From the NCBI GenBank assembly GCA_001899855.1, contig MKWR01000021.1, forward strand, positions 25,099 through 89,098: DNA of 64,000 bases, read 5' to 3'. A program made the translations under genes and the position numbers. Positions 37,898 to 47,128 of this stretch are shown here, piece by piece; position 1 is the stretch's first letter, and every line of letters starts with the position of its first letter. The notes beneath the pieces are model-generated. The model was not told where the DNA came from. It did no database searches and worked only from the letters and a program-made list of their open reading frames with translations. The stretch comes from Lysobacterales bacterium 63-13 (GTDB taxonomy: Bacteria > Pseudomonadota > Gammaproteobacteria > Xanthomonadales > Rhodanobacteraceae).

Positions 37898-38215
37898 ATG
37901 GACATCATGGAACGCATCAAATCCACCGTGGAATCCGCCCCGATCGTGTTGTTCATGAAGGGTACGCCCGAGTATCCGATGTGCGGATTCTCCGGCCGCA
38001 CGGTCAAGGCCCTGAGCTCGGTCGGTGCCTCGTTTGTCTCGATCAATGTCCTCGAGGATCCCGAGATCAGGGCCAACCTCCCGCGATTCTCCAACTGGCC
38101 GACGTTTCCGCAGCTTTTCATAGGCGGTGAACTGATTGGCGGCTGCGACATCACCGTGGAGCTCCAGGAGAGCGGTGATCTTGAACGCATCGTCCGCGAT
38201 CTGCAGAAGGCTTGA
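37898..38215 (+). CDS. grxD: monothiol glutaredoxin GrxD
   Basis: CGFS-type glutaredoxin (105 aa) that carries or delivers 2Fe-2S clusters. It shows IVLFMKGTPEYPMCGFSGRTV with the single active Cys, SNWPTFPQLFIGGELIGGCDI (glutathione-binding loop) and a C-terminal helix. Length fits the class. An SDR gene follows after five bases. Confidence 0.95.
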   Translation: MDIMERIKSTVESAPIVLFMKGTPEYPMCGFSGRTVKALSSVGASFVSINVLEDPEIRANLPRFSNWPTFPQLFIGGELIGGCDITVELQESGDLERIVRDLQKA

Positions 38216-38220
38216 CCGCA

Positions 38221-38985
38221 ATGCTGCCTCTGCGTCGAAGCGAGCCCGCGGCCATCTCTGGCGACGCACTGCGCGATCGAGTCGTGCTGATCACCGGTGC
38301 CACCGGCGGGCTTGGCCGCGCCTGCGCCATCGCCTGCGCGAAGGCCGGGGCGACCGTTGTCCTGGTCGGACGCAAGGTGCGCCCACTCGAAGCGCTTTAC
38401 GATGAACTGGAAGGTCTCGGCGCACCGAAGCCGGCGATCTATCCGATGGATCTCGAAGGTGCCACGGCGGACGACTACCTCGACATGGCCGAGGCGATCC
38501 GTTTCCAGTGCGGCCGCCTCGATGCGATCGTGCATGCGGCGGTCCTCTTCGATGGCCTGCGGCCACTGGATCAGTTCAAGCCGGTCGACTGGTTGCGCAT
38601 CCAGCAGGTGGCGCTGAACGCGCCATTCCTGATCACCCAGGCCTGCCTGCCGCTGATGCGGGCGAACGACGACGCGGCCGTGGTGTTCGTCATGGAAGAT
38701 GCCGGGCGCGTCGGCAAGGCGTTCTGGGGCAGTTATGGCGTGGCCAAGTCCGCGCTGGGCGCATTGGCCTCGATCCTCAATCAGGAAACGGAAAACAGCC
38801 CGGTCCGCATCCACGCCGTTTTGCCGCCGCCCATGCGGACCGGCTTGCGGCGAATGGCCTATTTTGGCGAGAACACGCTGGAACGCGAATTGCCCGAGGC
38901 GACGGCCGCGGCGGTGGCCTGGCTGCTCAGTGCCGCAGGTGCGCCAATGCGCGGCTGCACACTCGATCTGCGGCCGGCGCACTGA
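38221..38985 (+). CDS. YciK-like short-chain dehydrogenase/reductase
   Basis: The 254-aa Rossmann-fold oxidoreductase has the cofactor motif TGATGGLGRACA, VGRKVRPLE, the HAAVLFDG strand and YGVAKSAL with the catalytic Tyr and Lys. The catalytic Ser position in the preceding strand reads FVMEDAG, so the Ser is replaced. The arrangement resembles YciK. The ATG at 38221 is chosen over a TTG at 38212. It lies between grxD and the marC-like gene in one operon. Substrate unknown. Confidence 0.85.
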   Translation: MLPLRRSEPAAISGDALRDRVVLITGATGGLGRACAIACAKAGATVVLVGRKVRPLEALYDELEGLGAPKPAIYPMDLEGATADDYLDMAEAIRFQCGRLDAIVHAAVLFDGLRPLDQFKPVDWLRIQQVALNAPFLITQACLPLMRANDDAAVVFVMEDAGRVGKAFWGSYGVAKSALGALASILNQETENSPVRIHAVLPPPMRTGLRRMAYFGENTLERELPEATAAAVAWLLSAAGAPMRGCTLDLRPAH

Positions 38986-38995
38986 GGACACTTCG

Positions 38996-39589
38996 ATGAG
39001 CACCTTGTCGGCCGGCATCCTCCTGTTCCTGATCATGGATCCGCTTGGCAACATCCCGTTGTTCCTGAGCCTGTTGAAAAACGTGGCGCCCGAGCGGCGG
39101 CGACTGGTCCTCATCCGCGAATTGCTGATTGCCCTGGTCGTGCTGTTCGTTTTCCTGTTCGGCGGCAAGTACCTGCTCAGTGCGCTGCAGTTGAAGCCCG
39201 AATCCGTCAGCATCGCCGGCGGCATCGTCCTCTTCCTCATCGGCATCCGCATGATCTTCCCCTCGCGCGACGGCATTTTCGGCGGCGACGTCGAGGCCGA
39301 GCCGTTCATCGTGCCCATGGCGATCCCGGCCGTGGCCGGGCCTTCGACCATGGCCGCAGTCATGTTGCTGGCCAACAGCAATCCGGGGCGTACCGTGGAT
39401 TGGAGCATCGCCTTGTTCCTGGCCTGGCTGGCGACCTCGATCCTGCTGATTTCATCCACCTATCTTTATCGCTGGCTGGGCGCGAGCGTACTGGTGGCGC
39501 TGGAGCGCCTGATGGGGATGTTGCTGGTGGCGCTTTCGGTGCAGATGTTCCTGGACGGCGCCGTTGCCTATGTGAAGCTGGCAACCTGA
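38996..39589 (+). CDS. MarC family integral membrane protein
   Basis: The 197-aa protein has about six membrane helices and the MarC hallmarks FLIMDPLGNIPLFLSLL at the N-terminus and PMAIPAVAGPSTMA in the middle. The transport substrate of the family is unknown; E. coli relatives are not drug exporters. It is the last gene of the grxD-SDR-marC unit, ten bases after the SDR stop. Confidence 0.88.
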   Translation: MSTLSAGILLFLIMDPLGNIPLFLSLLKNVAPERRRLVLIRELLIALVVLFVFLFGGKYLLSALQLKPESVSIAGGIVLFLIGIRMIFPSRDGIFGGDVEAEPFIVPMAIPAVAGPSTMAAVMLLANSNPGRTVDWSIALFLAWLATSILLISSTYLYRWLGASVLVALERLMGMLLVALSVQMFLDGAVAYVKLAT

Positions 39590-39944
39590 GTTGAAGTGCA
39601 TTCTCCGGAATCCACGCCAAGCCCATGATTTCATGGGTCACTCCTTTTCTTGTTCAGCTATTTTCCAGCCCTGCAACCGGCTGGCTGCCGGGGCGTCGGC
39701 GCGCGCGATCCTGGCGACCCCGGGCCTTGCCTTGCACGTTCAGATGTTTTTGTTAGAAATCTGTCACGATCCCGGGTTAAACTACGGTTAATTGCTTGCC
39801 AGCCCATGCCGACGATGGCTGGATGGCGATGCTGCAAGCCTTGCGTCAGTTCCCGGGGTAGTTGTTTCAATGAGCCCATCGCGCGATCGCGATACGGCTG
39901 GTTTTGCCAAAATCCTGTTTCAAATCATCTTGAGGAAGGTAGTA
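39590..39944 (+). other. intergenic region upstream of the TonB receptor
   Basis: 355 bases without a gene. It holds the hairpin above and an AT-richer stretch (39740-39790) that probably carries the receptor promoter, although no clear -35/-10 pair could be fixed. A strong SD (TGAGGAAGG) lies just before 39945. Confidence 0.5.
39622..39650 (+). terminator. hairpin with T-rich tail after the MarC gene
   Basis: CCCATGA / TCATGGG form a stem with a short loop (39622-39637), followed by a T-rich stretch (CTCCTTTTCTTG). Placed 32 bases after the stop codon; plausible rho-independent terminator. Confidence 0.4.
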
Positions 39945-42900
39945 ATGAACAAGCGATTGACGATGCGGCTGCTGCCGTTGATGCTTTCTTCGCTGTTTGC
40001 GATGTCCGGCGCCTATGCGCAGAGCACTTCGGCAAACCTCGGTGGCACGGTGACCGATGCACAAGGTCAGCCGGCAACGGGAGCAGAGGTCACGATCACG
40101 CACAGCACTTCCGGTACGGTCAGTCATGTGACCACCGATGCGGCTGGCCGCTATTCGGCACGCGGTTTGCGTGTCGGCGGCCCCTACACGATCACCATCA
40201 CCAAGGATGGCCAGACCGAAACCCGCGAAAACGTCTATCTGCAGATCGGCGATGCGAACACGGTCAGTGCCAGCCTGGTTCCTGCGGCGAGCCTTGAAAC
40301 GATCGTCGTCACCGGTACCGCCAATTCGCTGTTCAGTGCCGAGAAAATGGGCACGGGCACCAACCTGACCAACCAGCAGATCCAGGCATTGCCCTCGGCT
40401 GGACGCAACATCCAGGACTACATGCGCCTTGATCCGCGCATTGCCCAGGTCAGCAAGGCCGACGGCGCCATTTCCGCCGGTGGCCAGAACACGCGTTTCA
40501 ATGCGATCCGCATCGACGGCGTCGCCACCAACGATCCGTTTGGCCTTGAGGGCAACAATTTCCCGACCGAGCGCCAGCCGGTGTCGATGGACGCGATCGA
40601 GGAAATCAATATCGGCCTGGCCAACTATGACGTCACCACCACCGGCGGATCCGGTGCGGTGGTCAACGCCGTCACCAAGTCGGGCACGAATGAGTTCCAT
40701 GGCAGCGTCTATGGCGTCTACCGCAACGACAACATGGTCGGCGACGACCGCAACGGCAATGATTTCACCGGCTTCAAGGATGAAAAGACCTACGGCGCAA
40801 CCTTTGGCGGCCCGTTGATCAAGGACACCCTGTTCTTCTTCGTCAATTACGAGAAGTTCAAGCGCTCGGCTCCCGGCGCGGATGTCGTCAATTCGCCCTA
40901 TGGCAACGGTGACATCACGGACGCGGATATCGCCCAGATCCAGAGCATCGCCCAGAATGTCTGGGGGTTCAACGCCGGCTCGCTCGAAGGCGCCAGCGCA
41001 CTGGGCACCGACATCGAGGAATACGCGGCAAAGCTGGACTGGAACATCAACGAGAACCATCGCGCCAGCTTCCGTTACAGCAAGCTCGCCCAGGATGTCG
41101 CCAAGATCCCGAATTTCAACAGCACCTCGGTCTCGCTGAACACGCACTGGTACAACCAGAACAAGACATTCGAAAGCTATGTCGGCGAGTTGTTCAGTGA
41201 CTGGAGCGAGAATTTCTCGACCGAATTGAAGGCGTCCTATCGCGTGTATGACGCGGTTGCCGAACCGACATCGTTCCTGCCGCAGATCCGCATCGATTTC
41301 GGCAACGATGCGGTGTTCCTCGGCACCGAGCAGAACCGCCACGTCAACGTCATCAACACCAAGGAAAAGAGCCTGTTTGCTGCCGGCAACCTGTTCCTCG
41401 GCGATCACACGGTCAAGTTTGGCGTCGACTGGTCGAACAACGACATTTTCAACTACTACGGTCGCAACCAGAACGGCACCTATCGCTTTGGCAGCATTGC
41501 TGATTTCGAATCGGGCAATCCGCGCCAGTACGACTACCGCGCACCGACGCCCGGTGGCAGCTATGCCGATATTCCCGCGCAGTACGAGTTGACCAACACC
41601 GGCGTCTTCGTCCAGGACAGCTGGGCGGCAACCTACAACCTCAACCTGACCTTCGGCCTGCGCGTCGACACGCCCGATTTCCCGGATACGCCGCTCTACA
41701 ACTCGAACATCCAGGACATTTACGGCTACGACAACACGAAGTTGCCGAACAGCTCGGTCGTGCAGCCACGCTTTGGCTTCAACTACAACATCGAGTCGGA
41801 GCGTCCGACCCAAGTGCGCGGCGGCATCGGCTTGTTCATGGGTTCGCCGCCCAACGTCTGGCTGGCCGGCGCCTACCAGAACACCGGTCGCAACTATGTC
41901 GAATACAGCTCCAGCGTAAGCGGCGGCATTGGCCCGATCTTCAATCCCGATCCGAACAACCAGCCAACCACGGGTTTCTCGGTCAGTGGCCGCCAGAACG
42001 TCGACATCGTCGAACCTGGCTTCAAGCTGCCGTCAGTGTGGAAGGCAAACCTCGCGTTTGACCACGAGCTGCCCTGGGCAGGCATCGTCGCCTCGGCCGA
42101 AGTGCTTTCGTTCTGGAACAAGGACGGCATCTTCTTCAACCGTCTCGACCTGGGTGCGCCGACCGGCGTCAGCCAGGATGGACGCTCGATGTTCTACAAC
42201 CAGGCCGGCTACAACCCTGCCAACTGGGGTTCCAGTGCGCCGATTTCGGGGCGTGGCGTCACTGCACGGGCGAATCGTCCGAACTCGATCGGCGACGTGA
42301 TCCTGATCCGCAACACGGACAAGGGTGGTGGCAACCAGATCACCCTGAGCCTGTCCAAGCCGATGACCGAGAGCGGCTGGTCGTGGCTTGCCGGCTACAC
42401 GCATACCGAAGCCAAGGAAGTCAGCCCGGGCACAAGTTCGCAGAACACCTCCAACTGGAACAATGCCGCGATCTACAACGCCAACGAGGATGTGGCGTAT
42501 GACTCGCGTTATGCGTTCAAGCATCGCTTCACCGGAATCCTGACCAAGGAATGGAAGTTCTTCGGAGACAACAAGACTTCGGCGTCCGTCGTCTATGAAG
42601 GCCGCACCGGTCGTCCGTACAGCCTGGTGTTTGCCAACGATGCCAATGGCGACAGCCGCAGCGCGAACGACCTGTTCTACGTGCCGAATGGCCCGGGTGA
42701 CGTGATCTTCCCGAATGCCGAGGAGGAAGCTGCATTCTTCGCCTACCTCGACGCGCATCCGGAAATCAACAAGTACCGTGGTCGTGTCGCTCCGGCGAAC
42801 TCGTTCAATGCCAAGTTCCTGCACAATTTCGACGTGCGCCTGACCCAGGAAATCCCGGGCTTCATGGATGGACACAAGGCCGAGTTCACCTTCGACATCA

Positions 42901-43127
42901 TGAATATCGGCAACTTGATCGACAAGGACTGGGGACAGATCGACGACTACGGATTCTTCTCGACGCAGCGCATTGCCAATTTCGCCGGCATCGATCCGGC
43001 AACCGGCAAGTATGTCTACCGCTTCAACCGCGCGGACGCCACGAGCATCCAGGAAGTCAACGGAGATGGCGTCAACACCGGAGTCTCGCGCTGGTCGGTG
43101 CAGGCAACCTTCCGTTACAAGTTCTGA
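39945..43127 (+). CDS. Oar-like TonB-dependent outer-membrane receptor
   Basis: The 1060-aa precursor has a signal peptide (residues 1-25, ending AYA). A carboxypeptidase-regulatory-like beta-sandwich spans about 28-110 (GTVTDAQGQPATGAEVTIT), with a TonB box-like ETIVVTG at 118-124. A plug domain (NTRFNAIRIDGVATNDPFG, GGSGAVVNAVTKSGTNEFHG) and a large barrel ending in the aromatic FRYKF complete it. This is the Oar-type layout common in Lysobacterales, where it takes up or exports peptides or polysaccharide fragments. The substrate is unknown. It is monocistronic, with a strong SD upstream and a strong terminator downstream. Confidence 0.93.
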   Translation: MNKRLTMRLLPLMLSSLFAMSGAYAQSTSANLGGTVTDAQGQPATGAEVTITHSTSGTVSHVTTDAAGRYSARGLRVGGPYTITITKDGQTETRENVYLQIGDANTVSASLVPAASLETIVVTGTANSLFSAEKMGTGTNLTNQQIQALPSAGRNIQDYMRLDPRIAQVSKADGAISAGGQNTRFNAIRIDGVATNDPFGLEGNNFPTERQPVSMDAIEEINIGLANYDVTTTGGSGAVVNAVTKSGTNEFHGSVYGVYRNDNMVGDDRNGNDFTGFKDEKTYGATFGGPLIKDTLFFFVNYEKFKRSAPGADVVNSPYGNGDITDADIAQIQSIAQNVWGFNAGSLEGASALGTDIEEYAAKLDWNINENHRASFRYSKLAQDVAKIPNFNSTSVSLNTHWYNQNKTFESYVGELFSDWSENFSTELKASYRVYDAVAEPTSFLPQIRIDFGNDAVFLGTEQNRHVNVINTKEKSLFAAGNLFLGDHTVKFGVDWSNNDIFNYYGRNQNGTYRFGSIADFESGNPRQYDYRAPTPGGSYADIPAQYELTNTGVFVQDSWAATYNLNLTFGLRVDTPDFPDTPLYNSNIQDIYGYDNTKLPNSSVVQPRFGFNYNIESERPTQVRGGIGLFMGSPPNVWLAGAYQNTGRNYVEYSSSVSGGIGPIFNPDPNNQPTTGFSVSGRQNVDIVEPGFKLPSVWKANLAFDHELPWAGIVASAEVLSFWNKDGIFFNRLDLGAPTGVSQDGRSMFYNQAGYNPANWGSSAPISGRGVTARANRPNSIGDVILIRNTDKGGGNQITLSLSKPMTESGWSWLAGYTHTEAKEVSPGTSSQNTSNWNNAAIYNANEDVAYDSRYAFKHRFTGILTKEWKFFGDNKTSASVVYEGRTGRPYSLVFANDANGDSRSANDLFYVPNGPGDVIFPNAEEEAAFFAYLDAHPEINKYRGRVAPANSFNAKFLHNFDVRLTQEIPGFMDGHKAEFTFDIMNIGNLIDKDWGQIDDYGFFSTQRIANFAGIDPATGKYVYRFNRADATSIQEVNGDGVNTGVSRWSVQATFRYKF

Positions 43128-43156
43128 TCCCGATCCAGCCTTGCTGGTGTGAATCG

Positions 43157-43186
43157 ACCGGCGTCCGCAAGGACGCCGGTTTTTTT
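43157..43186 (+). terminator. rho-independent terminator of the TonB receptor gene
   Basis: A perfect 10-bp stem ACCGGCGTCC / GGACGCCGGT with a GCAA tetraloop is followed by six T residues. It starts 30 bases after the stop codon. Confidence 0.93.
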
Positions 43187-43378
43187 ATGGCCATGGATGG
43201 CCTGTATGCCGACAACGCAGGACGACTTCACGGATGCAGGAGGTAGAGCAACGCAGGAGCAATTGCCGAGCAGTTGTCGGCGATGGCCATGGATGGCCTG
43301 TATGCCGACAACGCAGGACGACTGCACGGATGCAGGAGGTAGAGCAACGCAGGAGCAGTTGCCGAGCAGTTGCTGGCC
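43187..43378. repeat. 96-bp direct tandem duplication with internal inverted repeat
   Basis: Two head-to-tail copies (43187-43282 and 43283-43378) differ at only a few positions. In copy 1, GCCGACAAC (43208-43216) is mirrored by GTTGTCGGC (43273-43281), so a unit can fold on itself; in copy 2 the right arm has decayed. It directly follows the terminator. The open frame through it begins inside the terminator and is not convincing as a gene. The rest of the gap to 43521 shows nothing. Confidence 0.85.
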
Positions 43379-43521
43379 GTGTGCGCCACGAGCCCGTGTA
43401 GCGCCACCCGCATATTGACCCGATCCACTGCATTCGCGGATCCTAGCCGACCGCCCAGGGGCGGACCCTCCACGCATTGCCGAGTGCCTTTCGCGCAGGC
43501 AGTGCAGCCGACGAGAAATCA

Positions 43522-44919
43522 ATGAACAAACCAGATCCATCCCCGTCCCGGCCGTCGACCGTCAGCGCACGCATCGGACCTGCCTCGGGCCTCGATGTCC
43601 TTTCCCGCCAGGAAGTGGCGCGCTTGCGCGATGCCAGTGCCGGTGGACTGCATCAACTGCTGCGCAGCTGTGCGCTGGCCGTGTTGACCCAGGGCCTGGT
43701 GACCGATGATCCGCGTGCGGCAAGCGAGATGCACGCCGATTTCGAGATCCAGGTACTGCAGCAGGATCGCGGAGTGGGTCTTGAGTTGATCAATGCGCCG
43801 GCACATGCTTTCGTCGATAGCCGGATCATCCGCGGCATCAACGAACTCTTGTTTGCCGTCGTGCGCGACATCGTCTTCGTGTCTACCCAGATCGAAGCCG
43901 GCAGCTTCGACCTCGCCAATTCGGAAGGCATTACCCACGCGGTGTTCGACATCCTGCGCAATGCGCGCGTGCTGCGGGCCAACGTCGCGCCGAACCTTGT
44001 CGTGTGCTGGGGCGGGCATTCGATTTCGCGTTACGAATACGATTACACCAAGCATGTCGGCTACCAGCTTGGCCTGCGCGATCTCGACATCTGCACCGGC
44101 TGCGGCCCGGGCGCAATGAAGGGGCCGATGAAGGGAGCAACAATCGGCCATGCGAAGCAGCGCCGCACCAAGAACCGCTATATCGGCATCACCGAGCCCG
44201 GCATCATTGCCGCCGAGTCGCCGAACCCGATCGTCAACAACCTCATCATCATGCCGGATATCGAGAAGCGCCTTGAGGCGTTCGTGCGCACCGCGCACGC
44301 GATCATCGTGTTTCCCGGCGGCGTCGGCACCGCCGAGGAGATCCTCTATCTGCTCGGCATCCTCCTGCACCCGGCCAATGCCGGGATACCGTATCCGCTG
44401 ATCTTCACCGGCCCCAGCGAATCGGCGGCCTATTTCGAGCAGATCGACCGCTTCCTGCGTCTTGCCCTGGGCGATGAAGTCGCCAGTCATTACCAGATCA
44501 TCATCGACGATCCGGGCCTGGTTGCGCGACAGGTCGCCAAGGGCGTCGAGCGCGTGCGCAAGTACCGCCTGGAGAGTGGCGATGCGTTCTTCTTCAACTG
44601 GGCGATCAGCATCGATGAAAGCCTGCAGTATCCATTCCACCCGACGCACGAGGCGATGGCATCGCTGAATCTGCATCGTGAACAGCCGCGGCATGAATTT
44701 GCCGCCGACCTCCGGCGGGCGTTTTCGGGAATCGTTGCCGGCAACGTAAAGATCGACGGCATGCGTGCGATCGAACAGCACGGCCCGTTCCTGATCCGTG
44801 GCGACGACGAGATCATGCAGGCGCTGGATGACCTGCTGGCGAGCTTCGTTTCCCAACAGCGCATGAAGCTGCCCGGCACGGCAGCCTATGTTCCGTGCTA
44901 CCGGGTCATCCACGACTGA
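43522..44919 (+). CDS. ppnN: nucleotide 5'-monophosphate nucleosidase (LOG family, PpnN/YgdH)
   Basis: It hydrolyses nucleoside monophosphates to base and ribose-5-phosphate; the E. coli enzyme is stimulated by (p)ppGpp. The 465-aa protein has the LOG-type motif FPGGVGTAEE with the catalytic Arg/Glu region, GCGPGAMKGPMKGA, and the PpnN-specific N- and C-terminal domains. Length fits E. coli PpnN (454). The start at 43522 (MNKPDPS) follows the tandem repeat region. Confidence 0.93.
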   Translation: MNKPDPSPSRPSTVSARIGPASGLDVLSRQEVARLRDASAGGLHQLLRSCALAVLTQGLVTDDPRAASEMHADFEIQVLQQDRGVGLELINAPAHAFVDSRIIRGINELLFAVVRDIVFVSTQIEAGSFDLANSEGITHAVFDILRNARVLRANVAPNLVVCWGGHSISRYEYDYTKHVGYQLGLRDLDICTGCGPGAMKGPMKGATIGHAKQRRTKNRYIGITEPGIIAAESPNPIVNNLIIMPDIEKRLEAFVRTAHAIIVFPGGVGTAEEILYLLGILLHPANAGIPYPLIFTGPSESAAYFEQIDRFLRLALGDEVASHYQIIIDDPGLVARQVAKGVERVRKYRLESGDAFFFNWAISIDESLQYPFHPTHEAMASLNLHREQPRHEFAADLRRAFSGIVAGNVKIDGMRAIEQHGPFLIRGDDEIMQALDDLLASFVSQQRMKLPGTAAYVPCYRVIHD

Positions 44920-44986
44920 GTGCAGGGTGCCGGTTGATGGCTGATTGCCAAGTTGCGCCCATGCGTGCCATCGCGGGCGCACCGAC

Positions 44987-45409
44987 ATGAGCGAGCCGCC
45001 GAACCCGGAATCCTCGCGCAGCTGGCGTTGGGCGTGGTGGCTGCTGGCATACGTCAGCTTGATCCTGGGCATCATCGGCATCGCCTTGCCGGTGCTGCCG
45101 ACGGTTCCGTTCGTCCTGCTCTCCGCCTACGCCGCCTCGCGCGGTTCCCGTCGCCTGCACGACTGGCTGCTCGCACATCCGGTCATGGGGCCGATGATCC
45201 GCGACTGGCATGCGACCGGCGCGGTCAGCCGCAATGCGAAGTGGCTGGCGACGACGATGATGGCGGCCACCGCGGTGATCTTGTTCCTCTTTTCGCCACG
45301 CTGGTGGCTGGCCGCCGGCGTCAGCACGATGATGGCCCTGGTCGCGACGTGGTTATGGCTGCGACCCGAGCCGCCAGGTCAGGGCAACGTGGATCCGGGG
45401 CAGGGCTGA
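44987..45409 (+). CDS. DUF454 (YbaN-like) inner-membrane protein
   Basis: The 140-aa protein has a charged N-terminus, a membrane helix pair with LILGIIGIALPVLPTVPFVLLSAYAASRGS (the DUF454 signature) and two more helices near the C-terminus, followed by a Pro/Gly tail. RRLHDWLLAHPVMGPMIRDW is also typical. Function unknown. The ATG at 44987 was chosen because the conserved part starts just after it. Confidence 0.85.
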   Translation: MSEPPNPESSRSWRWAWWLLAYVSLILGIIGIALPVLPTVPFVLLSAYAASRGSRRLHDWLLAHPVMGPMIRDWHATGAVSRNAKWLATTMMAATAVILFLFSPRWWLAAGVSTMMALVATWLWLRPEPPGQGNVDPGQG

Positions 45410-45502
45410 ACCAGCGGTGCCAGCGTCATTTCTCCCGGTGCGGCCGGTCACGGCAAGCAGCGGCCGCTTTGCCACGCTGCACGATGGGTGGGACTTCCAG
45501 TG

Positions 45503-46642
45503 TCAGCGACGGAAATTCCGGCGGAGCGACTGCGTGCGCTGGCTCGGCGGAAACTGCGCCGGCGTGGGCCGCGTTTGATCGATTGGCACGATTCGATCGT
45601 TGGCCAGGTCGTGAGACCTTTCATTGGCCGCCAGGGTACCGCCTTCGCCGCCCGCCGGCAGGCACACTCCTTCGACCACCGAGCGGTTGCGGCCTTCGCG
45701 CTTGGCACGGTACATGGCGGCATCGACCCGATCGCGCCACTCGGATTCGGTTTCGCTCGCGCGCAGCAGGCTGGCACCAAACGAAGCCGTCACCGGGGTG
45801 TCCCCGCAGCGCACTTTGCGGGCAATGCCGGTGCGGATTTTTTCCGTTATCTCACGCAAGTCGGTGGTCTTGGCATCGGCAATGAGCAAGGCGAACTCCT
45901 CGCCGCCAAGGCGGAAGAACTTGTCATTCTTGCGCGTCATTCGACGTACCAGATCGGCCACTTCGACAAGGACATTGTCCCCGGCCTCATGGCCAAATCG
46001 ATCATTGACCTGCTTGAAATGGTCGAGGTCGAAAATGATCAGGCCAAGTGGCTTGCCGGCTTGCCGGCTCGCCGCCATGGCGATTTCTATTTCCGCGTGC
46101 ATGCCGCGACGATTGCGCGCACCGGTCAATGGATCGAGCGCGGCAAGGTCTTCCAGTTGCTGGTGTTGCAGTTCAGAGCGCCACGCGAACACGAACGAGA
46201 ACAGGCAAACCACCATGCCGGAGACAACGAAGGCCGCCTTGTGCGCCAGTTCCGGCAGTGCCAGCGAACTGGCGGCGACGGCAGCGATGGCGCAGGCGGA
46301 AATCAGCATTGCGCGCCTGCGTTCAACGAGCAGGAAATTCGACAACAACACTGCATACATCCACAACGGGCCCGCCGCGCCGGCGACATAGGCAATCGCG
46401 ATGCAGCCGCTCGAGTAGGTGATGGCGAGGAACAATGCCGCGCCTTGCGTGCGCCCGGTCACGTAGGCATGCACGGAGCCGAGACTGATGCAGGCAACAA
46501 TCACCAGGTCGATACTGCCAGCGACGATCTGTCCGCTGAACAGCCGGTAGATCGCAAATGGCAGGATCATGACATTGGTGACGATGCCGAAGGTCAGGAC
46601 CAGGGCAAGGTTCAGGTTCCGGCGAATTCTGTTCATCCACAT
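45503..46642 (-). CDS. membrane diguanylate cyclase (GGDEF)
   Basis: It makes c-di-GMP from GTP. The 379-aa protein has about five to six membrane helices (residues 10-155) and a GGDEF domain with DPLTGARNRRG, IFDLDHFKQVNDRFGH and the active site GGEEF. RKND five residues before GGEEF is an RxxD inhibitory site, so product inhibition is expected. A Pro/Arg-rich tail of about 55 residues follows the domain. It lies convergently beside the DUF454 gene, at the left border of the pch block. Confidence 0.9.
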   Translation of the reverse strand: MWMNRIRRNLNLALVLTFGIVTNVMILPFAIYRLFSGQIVAGSIDLVIVACISLGSVHAYVTGRTQGAALFLAITYSSGCIAIAYVAGAAGPLWMYAVLLSNFLLVERRRAMLISACAIAAVAASSLALPELAHKAAFVVSGMVVCLFSFVFAWRSELQHQQLEDLAALDPLTGARNRRGMHAEIEIAMAASRQAGKPLGLIIFDLDHFKQVNDRFGHEAGDNVLVEVADLVRRMTRKNDKFFRLGGEEFALLIADAKTTDLREITEKIRTGIARKVRCGDTPVTASFGASLLRASETESEWRDRVDAAMYRAKREGRNRSVVEGVCLPAGGEGGTLAANERSHDLANDRIVPIDQTRPTPAQFPPSQRTQSLRRNFRR

Positions 46643-47128
46643 GGCGTTGGCCTTTCACGCAAACCTCGATGGCGAGGCTGCTTGCGAGGGTTCTTGCATC
46701 ATCCGGGCCATTCATGTTGGGCAAAGTGTGCGCTGCTCCACAGATCCCGCGCAGCGCTCGCGAAAGGGCGGGGAAGCCGTGCGCATGCGCCCTGGATTGC
46801 CTCGGCGGACAGTCTGGCCGCCGCATGCTGAACGCGGTGTTTGCTGGCTGGCGCAGGCATCCCTGCTGGCGGCTGCAATCCCGGGACGATGCAGCAAAAG
46901 CATGGAAGCGGGATCCGACCTCTTCATCTTGCCGACAGTCACTGTGCTTGACCAAGCAGGGGCGTGGCGTAGACTGCAGCTTGCCGAGGCCCGGCCTTTG
47001 CGGTCCGTTTCAATGCAGGTCATTGCGAGCCATTCGAGTGCGTGGTTCGGCTTGGATGGGCATTTGCCTCGTGACTGGCATGCAGGTACAGGTTTTCCTG
47101 GGTGGGTATTCCCGAACCGGAGACTGGC
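46643..47128 (+). other. 486-base intergenic region before the aromatic-alcohol gene block
   Basis: No convincing gene is present on either strand. It carries the candidate promoter at 46948-46975. No clear activator palindrome was found. Confidence 0.5.
46948..46975 (+). promoter_or_regulatory. candidate sigma-70 promoter of the adh-pch operon
   Basis: TTGACC (46948-46953) and TAGACT (46970-46975) are 16 bases apart, giving a good -35 and a fair -10. It lies 153 bases before the alcohol dehydrogenase start, leaving room for a long leader. Confidence 0.5.

Noticed and set aside
39867..41813. Long open frame antisense to the TonB receptor
   Set aside because: No motif, no SD, covers the start of a well-supported gene; GC-driven shadow.
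43187..43378. CRISPR-like array
   Set aside because: Only two 96-bp directly adjoining copies without spacers.
43149..43418. Plus-strand open frame through the tandem repeat
   Set aside because: Begins inside the terminator stem and encodes only the repeated units; no SD; treated as non-coding repeat.
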